Positions 1 through 7,535 of a DNA stretch of 45,788 nucleotides are shown one piece after another. Numbering within the stretch: position 1 is the stretch's first letter; every line of letters begins with the position of its first letter. The notes under the pieces were generated by a model, which saw only the letters and a program-made list of their open reading frames with translations, was not told the origin of the DNA and searched no databases. The translations under genes were made by a program, and so were the position numbers. Source of the stretch: Chloroflexota bacterium (lineage in GTDB: Bacteria; Chloroflexota; Anaerolineae; Anaerolineales; Villigracilaceae). Location: assembly GCA_016191955.1 (NCBI GenBank), contig JACPVC010000087.1:1-45788 (forward strand), written 5' to 3'.

Positions 1-12
1 GGGAACCGTATA

Positions 13-41
13 TTGTATTTCGCCCATACAGGGCATACAAT
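13..41 (+). promoter_or_regulatory. Putative sigma-70-type promoter of the SRPBCC gene
   Basis: TTGTAT and TACAAT are separated by 17 bases. The predicted start would leave a leader of about 70 bases ahead of the strong ribosome binding site of the next gene. The two hexamers also form the ends of an inverted repeat (TTGTAT/ATACAA with GCCC/GGGC inside), so the site might double as an operator. Confidence 0.45.
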
Positions 42-117
42 GGAATCGTCCGGGCGGGAAACTAATTTTAGAGATTTGCCGTCTTTCACTCTTAAGAAAG
101 AAAGGAGGTGAAATGTC

Positions 118-567
118 ATGGCAAAAATAGACCAAACCATCGTCATCCACGCGCCTGTGGAGAAAATCTTCAAGTTCATGTCCGATCCCAATAACCTGCT
201 CGAAATCTGGCCCGCCATGGATACGATTCGTAATGTAATCCCAAGCCCAAACGGCGGCTTCAATTTCGAATGGACCTACAAAATGGCTGGCATGCACTTC
301 GACGGCGCATCGGAAACCACCGAGTATGTGCTCAACAAGCGGCACAGCACCCGCAGCAAGAAGGGCATCGAAAGCACCTTCCGCTGGGAATATGAGAGCA
401 TCGCCGAAGGGACGCGCCTGCACCTCGAAGTGGAATACAAAGTCCCCCTGCCGCTGATCGGCAAACTTGCAGAAGCGGTGATCCTCAAACAGAACGAGCA
501 CGAAGCCCACACCATGCTGCACAACCTCAAAGACCGCATCGAGATCGAAATGCCCGTTACCGCGTAG
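118..567 (+). CDS. SRPBCC family (START-like / polyketide cyclase-like) protein
   Basis: This 149-residue protein has the look of a single SRPBCC domain. It opens with the typical beta strand and helix (IVIHAPVEKIFKFMSDPNN), in which a hydrophobic strand leads into 'P.E.IF.F..D..', followed by alternating strands and a long C-terminal helix near residues 115-145. The family forms a deep hydrophobic pocket that binds lipids or other small ligands; the ligand cannot be read from sequence. The ATG at 118 is chosen because AAAGGAGGTG lies just upstream. An ATG at 113 is out of frame. The gene stands alone, with no functional partner beside it. Confidence 0.8.
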   Translation: MAKIDQTIVIHAPVEKIFKFMSDPNNLLEIWPAMDTIRNVIPSPNGGFNFEWTYKMAGMHFDGASETTEYVLNKRHSTRSKKGIESTFRWEYESIAEGTRLHLEVEYKVPLPLIGKLAEAVILKQNEHEAHTMLHNLKDRIEIEMPVTA

Positions 568-590
568 AAACGCCCCGCCCAGACAGTACA

Positions 591-624
591 CCAACAGCCG
601 CCCTCGATGAACGGCGGTTGTTGG
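591..624 (+). terminator. Hairpin downstream of the SRPBCC gene
   Basis: CCAACAGCCGCC pairs with GGCGGTTGTTGG across a 10-base loop. It starts about 25 bases after the stop codon. No T-run follows, so it may be a factor-dependent terminator or an mRNA-stabilising stem rather than an intrinsic terminator. Confidence 0.4.
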
Positions 625-648
625 CAATCAAACAGCAATACAGGGGAG

Positions 649-676
649 TTGACTTTCAGAACTTGCGCCCTATAAT
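649..676 (+). promoter_or_regulatory. Strong sigma-70-like promoter ahead of a small ORF
   Basis: TTGACT and a perfect TATAAT are separated by 16 bases. The -10 box lies in the loop of an inverted repeat, GCGCCC / GGGCGC (665-670 and 683-688), which could be an operator. The predicted start lies just upstream of an AAGGAG ribosome binding site and the ORF at 713. Confidence 0.6.
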
Positions 677-712
677 TTAATTGGGCGCGGTTCATGCAAG
701 GAGTGAAGTCTC

Positions 713-838
713 ATGCTGAAAGAGGCTGGCTCAACCTCATCAAGGGGATATCAGGGCGATCCTTTAGTGGTTCCCATTTCCAAACCTCAAGCTAAAAAGA
801 AAATACGAAGGGGGGTGATGTTCAGCGGCATTTCCTAG
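713..838 (+). CDS. Candidate 41-residue small protein
   Basis: An ATG at 713 follows AAGGAG by 8 bases and opens a 41-codon frame ending in TAG. It is too short for the supplied ORF track. The translation begins MLKEAGSTSS, has a basic stretch (KPQAKKKIRRG) near residues 25-34 and ends MFSGIS. I recognise no family. A complete promoter directly upstream argues that something is transcribed here, either a small protein or a leader peptide for the secreted-protein gene at 1067. There is no transmembrane segment. Real coding status is uncertain. Confidence 0.4.
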   Translation: MLKEAGSTSSRGYQGDPLVVPISKPQAKKKIRRGVMFSGIS

Positions 839-854
839 GTTGTCGGTTTTAACT

Positions 855-1042
855 ACTCACCTTACGCAATTTTCACTTTCTTGCGTCCTTCACCCTTCGA
901 CTGCGCTCCTCGTCCTTCGGCAGGCTCAGGATTCACTCGTCGCTCCGCTCAGGGCGGCTGCCGCGCTGAGCGGAGAGCGGGTGCTGAGCGAAGTCGAAGC
1001 ATCGTCCCGCTCGTAGTCGAAGCGTAGGTGTGTAAGGTGAGT
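855..1042. repeat. Inverted-repeat-bounded intergenic element (MITE- or REPIN-like)
   Basis: ACTCACCTTAC at 855-865 is the exact reverse complement of GTAAGGTGAGT at 1032-1042. Inside are further complementary segments of the 'cttcgactgcgctc ... gagcgaagtcgaag' type, so the whole 188-base stretch could fold into one imperfect hairpin. There is no ORF in it. It fills most of the 568-1066 gap together with the small ORF. Confidence 0.5.
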
Positions 1043-1066
1043 TAACTATTCGGAAGGAGAATCACC

Positions 1067-3124
1067 ATGAAAAAAATAAACCTTGCGGTCTGCCTCGTGC
1101 TGATCGCCAGTGTCGTCTTGCCGTTTACCAGCACGCAAGCCGCAGCAGACGGGGTGGACGACCTGCGCGGTCGCTGGGACATAGAGGCATTCTTCGCATC
1201 AGAGGAGCCTCTTCCAAACGTAGTCTTATACGTCAATGAAATGCGCGCCAGCACCACCCTCGCAAACACCTACTATGCAAATGGCTGTATGCGTTCAACA
1301 GACACCAACGCCTTTATGCCTTTATCCATCCGCGCCGTGTATGACGCGCAAAACAACGCCTACAATGCGACCATTTACAGTACGGTGATTCCAACGGAGG
1401 GCGAGCCGTTTGTCATCCGCTTCACGGGTATGGTCAATGTGGGCGGGGAGAGCGTAAAGGATGATTCAGCCGGCGGCGCATTGAAGACAGATTTCAACAC
1501 CGGCGAATGGAGCGCCGTCCATCACGACCGGCGCGTCACCAAATGCCCAAGCGTCCGCGATATTGGGCTGGGCGCGCAGGGAGATGTATACACTCATTTG
1601 GATTTGGGCAACAACCATATCTCCAGCGTCTACGAAACCTACACCATCATCGTATCCTCCGGCATGTTGATCGAAGCGCCAGACGGTTCGACGTTCACAG
1701 CGCAGGAATACACCGACATCTTCAGCCCCGATGTAGACTTTGTGGGACGCTTCCGCTTCGTTGGAGACCGTGAAGGTCAACCCATCAGCGGCGGCGTGTA
1801 TAAATTCACCCTGCTGGATATTTTCGGCGACCCGATCCCCGGCACGGAATCAACCGACGTTTGGATGGGATGCAACCAGACCGCGCCCATCAATTTGACA
1901 ACGAACTACGAACCCGGCTCCGGCGTGACCTTGGGCTGGGACGCCGTACCAGACGTCGCCGGTGAATTTGAGCCGATGCACGATCCGCAGATCGGCTTCT
2001 ATCAGATCGGCATCGACCCATTCCATTGGGGAGGCGCGGCTAATTTCGGGTCGAACTTGATCCGCAGCACACAGCACCTTATCCCGTGGAATCCTTTCGA
2101 GCCTGGTTCCACTGGCTTCCCGGATGGATTCAATTATGGCGTGTCGCTCTCCGAATTCGCGGACGGCGATTACAGGATCAACGTCTATGCCTTTGCCGAT
2201 GCCCAGCCCGCGAATGGCGGCGCAGGGCTGGAATGTGATGTGACCGATTCGTCTCACAGCCTGGTGATGAGCAAGCAAGGCGAAGAAGTGACCTTCAACC
2301 GCATCGGTTCGATCTCCGGCTATGTTTTCGATACTGAAGGCAACCCGTTGGGCGGCATCGGCGTGGATGTTGAATTCGGCGGATACGGAACTTGCACCGA
2401 CGAGAACGGGTATTACATGATGCAAGAGATTCCGTTTGGTTCATACAACGTTGTGGCAGGACGTCAATTCTGCGGTGAACATCCGTTCATGGAGCAGATG
2501 CAGACGAATGTACAAGTCGGCGCTACGAATGTGAACTTCATACTGGAGCAGGTACCCGTATATCCATCGGTTCTGCATGTTGTACCTGCCCACCCGGAAA
2601 TTCACGGGCACGAATGGAACCCAGATGCTTTCATCACGATCTATGTGGATGAAGACGACGACCTCACCAATGGCTTCCTCTATACTGCGACCAAGCAAGT
2701 CAACGATGAACCGACCTGGTGCATCGCGCCCTGCTTCGACGTGAGCGGAGTGCCGGAACTGCCGAACGGAATCCTACCGGGGTTCGTAGTGACCATGACG
2801 GATGGAGCCATAACGCGCATCGTCCACACCACGTCGCTGATCTGGGAGGGCACAGACATCGTTGTGGATACGGTCTTCGGCAGGGCGGAGCCGGGTACGT
2901 GGGTCGAGGTCACCTCGCATGGACCTCTTATGGGTCAGCGCCTGGTGCAGGCAGATGAGAACGGATTCTGGACCGCCGATTTCTCCGTGCCGGGCGTTCA
3001 AGATTTCGAGCAGGACGTATTGGATCTCACCCCCGGTTTCCACGGCAGGAGCATCCAATTCGAAGGCAGTATGCCGGATAACGGCACCCTGGCATATTGG
3101 TGGATCGACGAACCTGCGCCATAA
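1067..3124 (+). CDS. Secreted protein with a carboxypeptidase-regulatory-like domain
   Basis: The 685-residue product starts with a clear Sec signal peptide: MKK, a hydrophobic core to about residue 20, and a probable cleavage after TQAAA near residue 27. Roughly residues 410-490 form a CarboxypepD_reg-like beta-sandwich (SGYVFDTEGNPLGGIGVDV, then 'T.ENGYY', 'P.G.Y.V'). The rest is rich in aromatic, Gly and Asp residues like other extracellular beta proteins, and contains several Cys residues that could form disulfides. No catalytic motif is visible. The start is supported by GGAAGGAGA 8 bases upstream. It is probably exported or surface-associated; its function is unknown. Confidence 0.7.
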   Translation: MKKINLAVCLVLIASVVLPFTSTQAAADGVDDLRGRWDIEAFFASEEPLPNVVLYVNEMRASTTLANTYYANGCMRSTDTNAFMPLSIRAVYDAQNNAYNATIYSTVIPTEGEPFVIRFTGMVNVGGESVKDDSAGGALKTDFNTGEWSAVHHDRRVTKCPSVRDIGLGAQGDVYTHLDLGNNHISSVYETYTIIVSSGMLIEAPDGSTFTAQEYTDIFSPDVDFVGRFRFVGDREGQPISGGVYKFTLLDIFGDPIPGTESTDVWMGCNQTAPINLTTNYEPGSGVTLGWDAVPDVAGEFEPMHDPQIGFYQIGIDPFHWGGAANFGSNLIRSTQHLIPWNPFEPGSTGFPDGFNYGVSLSEFADGDYRINVYAFADAQPANGGAGLECDVTDSSHSLVMSKQGEEVTFNRIGSISGYVFDTEGNPLGGIGVDVEFGGYGTCTDENGYYMMQEIPFGSYNVVAGRQFCGEHPFMEQMQTNVQVGATNVNFILEQVPVYPSVLHVVPAHPEIHGHEWNPDAFITIYVDEDDDLTNGFLYTATKQVNDEPTWCIAPCFDVSGVPELPNGILPGFVVTMTDGAITRIVHTTSLIWEGTDIVVDTVFGRAEPGTWVEVTSHGPLMGQRLVQADENGFWTADFSVPGVQDFEQDVLDLTPGFHGRSIQFEGSMPDNGTLAYWWIDEPAP

Positions 3125-3157
3125 TAAAGTAATTCGCTTTAACGGTAGATGCAAGGT

Positions 3158-3203
3158 GACGGTCACTTTGTACGCTCTGTGATGGGGCGCAAATGTGACC
3201 GTC
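3158..3203. repeat. REP-like inverted repeat
   Basis: GACGGTCAC (3158-3166) and GTGACCGTC (3195-3203) are exact reverse complements, and the left arm is itself nearly palindromic (GTGACGGTCAC). The repeat lies 34 bases past the secreted-protein gene and could act as a transcript-end hairpin. It has no T-run. Confidence 0.45.
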
Positions 3204-3290
3204 GCCGCATTGACCAGGCGTGAGGTGGCGCAAAGTGGCGTTTTGATTGTAAAATCCTTATATCCAAACTTTAGACATAAGGAAAACGCC

Positions 3291-3728
3291 ATGAAAAATA
3301 AATTATCGTTCCTGATCCTGCTCGCGGCATTGACCGTCTCTTCGCTTGCGTGCAAACTGTTGAATGGCAACCAACCCACACCAGCCGACGCGTCACCAGT
3401 CTCGAACGTCTATATGGCAAGCGACCCGGAGGGTCTCAACAAAACGAACGTCTTCGCCCCGAAGGATGCGATCTATATCTTCTTCGATGCGAACCAGCCG
3501 AAGATCGGCACAGCCTTCGAAGCGCGCTGGTATGTATTGAACCTGCCGGAAGAAGTGGACCCGAACGTTCCCTTCACGACCAACAGCTACATCTACGACG
3601 GCGGCAGTACAACCATCCAAGCCTATATTCAAAGCTCTCACGAGGACGGCTTCGCCCCGTCCTTATGTAAAGTGGAAATTTACATGGACGGCGTCAAGGT
3701 GGCTGAACAGCTATTCAGTATCGAATAA
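3291..3728 (+). CDS. Putative lipoprotein
   Basis: The ORF track begins at 3195, but the better start is the ATG at 3291, which has AAGGA 7 bases upstream and opens directly into a signal peptide (MKNKLSFLILLAALTVSSLAC). The Cys at residue 21 would be lipidated. The lipobox SLAC is imperfect because position -3 is Ser rather than Leu. The mature part of about 125 residues begins with a linker (NGNQPTPADASPVSNVY) and continues as a small beta-rich domain (AIYIFFDANQPKIGTAFEARWYV). It ends with a strand typical of Ig-like folds (VEIYMDGVKVAEQLFSI). No family is recognised. It follows the secreted-protein gene on the same strand. Confidence 0.6.
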   Translation: MKNKLSFLILLAALTVSSLACKLLNGNQPTPADASPVSNVYMASDPEGLNKTNVFAPKDAIYIFFDANQPKIGTAFEARWYVLNLPEEVDPNVPFTTNSYIYDGGSTTIQAYIQSSHEDGFAPSLCKVEIYMDGVKVAEQLFSIE

Positions 3729-3802
3729 GGCCGCGCAAAGACTCGTAATAAATTACCCACAGCATACGTCTACACAAAAACCAGACACATGGAGATTTGT
3801 CT

Positions 3803-4177
3803 ATGAAACTCTTCTACTGGCACTATGGGATCATCGCATGCAGTCTTTCGACCGCGACTTTACACATTATGTGTTACCCGTACTTTGGCTGGCTAGACTC
3901 GATTGTCTTGAACGGCTTTGGGTCACTGGCTTTGTTGGGGGCGTATTTTCTGCCCATCCCCTTCTTTAGAAAAAGGCGTCCCATCGTCTACTGGACGATC
4001 ATCGGTTACACCCTGTTGACCATCGTGCTCTGGATCTTCCTGGGCGATAAGGCGTTCAACTTCGCGAACACCTCCTGGATCGGGTATTTCGCCAAAGTCT
4101 CCGAAATGTTCCTGCTGGTCTTTATGGGATTCGACCTGCCCTTGCGCAAACCCGTTCAGGTTAAAGAAAGGGTATAA
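3803..4177 (+). CDS. Small integral membrane protein of unknown function
   Basis: The track starts at a TTG (3797), but GGAG at 3791-3794 is better spaced for the ATG at 3803, giving 124 residues. There are four hydrophobic segments, near residues 5-22, 30-50, 60-80 and 95-112. A short basic loop (FRKRRP) between the second and third suggests an even-numbered topology with this loop in the cytoplasm. I recognise no family or motif. Confidence 0.55.
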   Translation: MKLFYWHYGIIACSLSTATLHIMCYPYFGWLDSIVLNGFGSLALLGAYFLPIPFFRKRRPIVYWTIIGYTLLTIVLWIFLGDKAFNFANTSWIGYFAKVSEMFLLVFMGFDLPLRKPVQVKERV

Positions 4178-4186
4178 AGCATCGTA

Positions 4187-4376
4187 AATATGGCTTTGGC
4201 AAAGTCGCTTGAAAAGCAAGGTAGTTAAGAGCAAAGCTTAACGCGACACCTGCACCGCACTGCGCATGCAGTGCAGGTGAAAGCACGAACAAAGCGAATT
4301 CCGCGAAAAAAACTTGCGTTTTTCGCCGTTTTTGCGTAATTCGCGTTAAGACTTTCTGACTTTGCAACAGCCATGG
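4187..4376. repeat. Nested palindromic element (MITE-like)
   Basis: Several arms are nested around one centre. GGCTTTGGCAAAGTC (4192-4206) is complementary at 13 of 15 bases to 4358-4372. CTTAACGCGA (4237-4246) is an exact complement of TCGCGTTAAG (4341-4350). Inside are GCGAATT/AATTCGC and GCGAAAAA/TTTTTCGC. A separate CACCTGCAC/GTGCAGGTG hairpin lies on the left side. Such order points to one roughly 190-base folding unit, probably a non-autonomous mobile element. No ORF is present. Confidence 0.55.
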
Positions 4377-4799
4377 CATCGTAAAGGATCATGCGACTCA
4401 CCCCGAAATCAAAGTTTCGCAGGTGAGTTTGTTTTTAAGGGCAAATGGGATGCAGATGAAATCGAGATTCTCAACGCAAAGGCGCAGAGCCGCAAAGAAA
4501 AAACATTGATTCTTGGCATCTCCCTGGCACCGCCCGCCAGGGCAGGTGTAGCGGCTTTGCGTTAAAACCGGCGAAAATTCAGCAAGATGGCACTTGCATT
4601 AATTGTTCTTTTGACCTTACGGGAGGTGTGCGCTAAAAGTTTGTAGATGACCTGCTCCCTTCGCCGTCCTCGGCGAAGGGTTTACTCGCAGAACGCCGCC
4701 GTCCACAGGATGCTTCGCAAAGGACGGCGGCTTGAGCCAAACTACTAACAGACTTTGAGTGCTCCCTATGGGAGGTGTGCTTGCGAAATCCCCGTCAGT
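4377..4799. other. Gene-free stretch with repeats and hairpins
   Basis: No credible gene is seen. An inverted pair built on AACGCAAAG occurs around 4480-4500 and 4552-4566. Two good hairpins follow: CCCTTCGCC/GGCGAAGGG near 4658-4681 and GCCGCCGTCC/GGACGGCGGC near 4692-4728. The phrase GGGAGGTGTGC occurs twice (about 4621 and 4770). The hairpins lie just past the end of the minus-strand hydrolase gene and may help end its transcript. Confidence 0.4.
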
Positions 4800-5768
4800 T
4801 TAACGGATGGGATTCAGCGTTTCCATGATTTTCTTCCGATACCAAACCCTACCGGATAAATCTTCAAAGAAGCCATTATGCCCGCCGTAACGCTGAACGA
4901 TGAGTTCGGTGGAGGGATGCAGTTTGAGGTCGTAAAAATCCTCGACCGGGATGATAGGGTCATCCTGGGAAGTGATGATCGTGGTTGGGACGGTAAGAGC
5001 CGCAAGCGCGTCATCCAGAACGGCATATTTGCGAAAATAATCTGACGGATTTTTATAGTCGCTGTAACGATTAAGCAGCACTTCGGTCATCCCGGTGATG
5101 GTTTCGAGCGGAAATACATCGTTGAAATCGTACAGGGACGGGTAGAGGGTCTGCTTCTTCAGCAGCGAGCGCGACCAATTCCTGCGGAAGTATCTTTGGA
5201 GAAAGCGATATTTATCAATCGCATAAGTGGACTTTTCGGGGTCGAGGACGGGGCTGATGCTGAAGATGTGGCTCAGGTTTGGGATGGGCTGCCCGGCACA
5301 CTTGCGGGCGATGCGCAGGGCGAAGTTACCGCCCATCGAAAAGCCGATGACGTAAAAGGGAAGTCCACTCTCGTATCCTGCAACTTGTTGAACGGCACCG
5401 AAGACTTCATCCAGCAAAATGGCATAGAACAGACCGGGGTTGAGGTGATGCGTCTCACCGTGGTCGCGGTAATTCAAGCGAAAGACAGAATAGCCGTTTT
5501 CGTAGAGGAATTTGCCAGTGCGCAGAATATAAGCAGAGTTGACGCTGCCTTCCCAGCCGTGCAAGAGCATAACCAGACCTTTTGCCTGCCCGTCGGGTTG
5601 GGGTGAATAAAATCCCTGCAAGCGCACGTCATCGATTGGGTTGAGGATCACTTCCTGGGCATGGGTTAGCACGGGGTTATTGCGCCGCATGCCGAGTTTG
5701 TTACTGGCGAAGAGGGTCTGGGTAAAGGCATTTCTCAGATAGAAGGGCGGAGTGAAGAGGTTGGTCAT
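4800..5768 (-). CDS. Alpha/beta fold hydrolase, YheT-like
   Basis: The 322-residue protein has the oxyanion-hole region HGWEGS (70-75), the nucleophile elbow GFSMGG with Ser144, an acid in SQDDPIIP near 270 and a late His in GGHNGF near 303. This is a complete Ser-Asp-His set. The N-terminal part before the core (NAFTQTLFASNKLGMRR) resembles the YheT/COG0429 group of esterases, whose substrates are mostly unknown. No signal peptide is visible. It reads as a single-gene unit, bounded by repeats downstream and the atypical gene upstream. Confidence 0.8.
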   Translation of the reverse strand: MTNLFTPPFYLRNAFTQTLFASNKLGMRRNNPVLTHAQEVILNPIDDVRLQGFYSPQPDGQAKGLVMLLHGWEGSVNSAYILRTGKFLYENGYSVFRLNYRDHGETHHLNPGLFYAILLDEVFGAVQQVAGYESGLPFYVIGFSMGGNFALRIARKCAGQPIPNLSHIFSISPVLDPEKSTYAIDKYRFLQRYFRRNWSRSLLKKQTLYPSLYDFNDVFPLETITGMTEVLLNRYSDYKNPSDYFRKYAVLDDALAALTVPTTIITSQDDPIIPVEDFYDLKLHPSTELIVQRYGGHNGFFEDLSGRVWYRKKIMETLNPIR

Positions 5769-5857
5769 AAGGCTGGGATTTTATCTGTCACTGATTGGGG
5801 CTGTCAATCTGGCTATCAACATTGGGATTGCAGAATCACAGAACAACCCCTCCCCAG

Positions 5858-5886
5858 CCCTCCCCAAATGGGGAGGGAGCTTTTTG
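5858..5886. repeat. GC-rich hairpin CCCTCCCC/GGGGAGGG
   Basis: CCCTCCCC, a 4-base loop AAAT and GGGGAGGG are followed on the plus strand by AGCTTTTT. As a plus-strand RNA it looks like an intrinsic terminator, but no plus-strand gene ends here, so a dispersed repeat is the likelier reading. Confidence 0.4.
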
Positions 5887-5981
5887 ACCTGTAAAATTTC
5901 TGTGTTTCAATAACAGACTTCGCTTTGCAAACGGATGGGCTTCTGCCCTTTAATGGACGAGTAAGGTAGCTAAATTGGGTG

Positions 5982-7157
5982 TTATAGTGGAAACTCATCC
6001 TGACCAAATGGTTTTGATTCTCCCTCAAAATAATGCATATGCGATTGAAGTTCATCCCAATTCTTTTGATCTTCGTCCGTCCATTCCGGCTTATGCATGT
6101 AAATCAAATCAAGTGAAAATCCTTGGTTAGGGACATAGACTTCCGTAGCGATACCAATTACAGTCGCCCGATCCTTAAACTTGCCTCGTGCAACGAAGCA
6201 TCTTAATAATAGTTCATTAGTTCTGTCTTGACGACTATCACCCAAAGGACAAGCTAAAAACACATAAGTTGCATTATCAGACTTACCTAGCCGTGCACGA
6301 ACTTTGTGTGATTGTTGTAAAAAATCATTATAGGAGTCACCGAGCAACCTTCTTTGGTATCGATGCTCTGACGCCATCTGACGCAAAGCCAATTCTGTAT
6401 CGGATAGGTTTGATCTAGGTTCCAAGGTACCAGCTAATAAATGTTTTGTTATATATTCAATTAAATTATCCCAGACGATACTAACTTTGTCCGCTTCTTT
6501 CTTATTGATATACTGTGGATTCTGCAAAAATTTATCCCAAATGCCTGACCCGATTGAAATAAAATTCGTTGCAGTTGGGAATTCCCGTCCGTTATGCAAA
6601 TATAAAGCTAATAGATCTTCTTCTCCACCTTCGATATCTTTCCATGCACTATTACTAACAAATACAATCTTCTTAGTTAGATATTCAAACAAATCAGGCG
6701 CGGTATCCAGTTCTTCCATGATGATTGAGAACGAAACCTCGTCAAATACATGGACAAATCCTTTACCATAATCTCCAGATGGAATCGGAATTTTTCTTTG
6801 TGAGCCTAAACCAACGACAATTCTATAGATAGTCGGTTCAGAAGGTAAAGTTAATCCAGCTGAACCATCTGCACGAATAACGTACGGCAAAGAGCGTATC
6901 GTTTTCTGAGCACCATATACAGATCTTATTCCGGCATCAATCACTTCGCGCTTCCATCGCTGTATATGATGATCAGAGTCGGACTTGAGCTTACTTTCCT
7001 TTACACTGAAGATAGCAACATTCGATCCAAATACGGTTAATACATCACATAATTCATTCTTGTCTGGTTTTTTGGGGTTCGCATAACTCCATAATGACAG
7101 AAATGATTTACGTGTGACATTGTATACAAATTCCTCAGATTTATTCTGAAAAGTCAT
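5982..7157 (-). CDS. Uncharacterised protein with a nuclease-like N-terminal motif, A+T-richer than its neighbours
   Basis: I place the start at the ATG at 7157 (391 residues). The track uses a GTG at 7181; neither has a clear ribosome binding site. Near the N-terminus NELCDVLTVFG is followed by VAIFSVKESK, giving Asp38 and Lys53 on consecutive predicted strands, as in the PD-(D/E)XK fold of NERD-like nucleases. The middle acidic position is Ser here, so activity is doubtful. A Trp/Arg-rich helix with GAQKTI follows. The remainder is mixed alpha/beta with no motif I know. The base composition is visibly more A+T-rich than the flanks (judged by eye) and the gene stands alone, which suggests horizontal acquisition. 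A role in DNA defence is only a guess. Confidence 0.5.
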   Translation of the reverse strand: MTFQNKSEEFVYNVTRKSFLSLWSYANPKKPDKNELCDVLTVFGSNVAIFSVKESKLKSDSDHHIQRWKREVIDAGIRSVYGAQKTIRSLPYVIRADGSAGLTLPSEPTIYRIVVGLGSQRKIPIPSGDYGKGFVHVFDEVSFSIIMEELDTAPDLFEYLTKKIVFVSNSAWKDIEGGEEDLLALYLHNGREFPTATNFISIGSGIWDKFLQNPQYINKKEADKVSIVWDNLIEYITKHLLAGTLEPRSNLSDTELALRQMASEHRYQRRLLGDSYNDFLQQSHKVRARLGKSDNATYVFLACPLGDSRQDRTNELLLRCFVARGKFKDRATVIGIATEVYVPNQGFSLDLIYMHKPEWTDEDQKNWDELQSHMHYFEGESKPFGQDEFPL

Positions 7158-7199
7158 TTTAGCAAGAATCCAAGTTTGCACTTAGCATAAGCATTTTAT

Positions 7200-7326
7200 A
7201 TGGAAAGGCTAGACTAGCTCCGCCCCTGCGCTTCCCAAATACAACATTGTTACTTTGATTCGGCATACGAAATTTCCCTGTCGGGTTTGGGGAGGTGTCG
7301 CATAGCGGCGGGAGAGGGTATAGCAA
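7200..7326. other. Intergenic stretch with no recognised gene
   Basis: Nothing coding is seen. It separates the A+T-rich gene from the nrdJ tail remnant. On the minus strand a TATAAAAT sequence at about 7193-7200 could be the -10 box of the A+T-rich gene, but no convincing -35 box was found. Confidence 0.3.
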
Positions 7327-7398
7327 TCAGCACTCACTGAACCCGCAGGCGTAGCACTTGCGACAACCTTCTTCTAACACTGCAGCTTTACTAAATTC
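7327..7398 (-). pseudogene. Remnant of a second nrdJ 3' end
   Basis: Read on the minus strand this encodes EFSKAAVL, then [15 protein letters not shown] and a TGA stop. The end of the intact nrdJ at 7995 reads [20 protein letters not shown]. The match covers the last 20 or so residues, with one residue missing and a Tyr-to-Phe change. The DNA differs at several synonymous sites, so this is an old or divergent copy rather than a recent duplication. Upstream of about 7400 the frame no longer resembles NrdJ. It is about 600 bases downstream of nrdJ and in the same orientation. Confidence 0.65.
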
Positions 7399-7469
7399 GA
7401 TCTTAACACACCTAGCCCTTCGATTTGACCATCGCTTTTAGCATGGTTTTCACCACAACAAAGTCCATG

Positions 7470-7530
7470 TGTTCGAAAGCCACGGATTTTCCTAAAAGAC
7501 TTTCCGTGAAATCCGTATCTTCCGTGTACA
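7470..7530. repeat. Self-similar CACGGATTT-type repeat
   Basis: CACGGATTTTCC, TTTCCGTGAAATCCG and TCTTCCGTG are overlapping direct and inverted versions of the same unit. It lies just past the 3' end of the small membrane protein gene. Confidence 0.35.
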
Positions 7531-7535
7531 ACGCT

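Noticed and set aside
3195-3290. N-terminal 32 residues of the track ORF at 3195
   Set aside because: They precede a clear signal peptide with its own ATG and ribosome binding site, and come from REP-like DNA.
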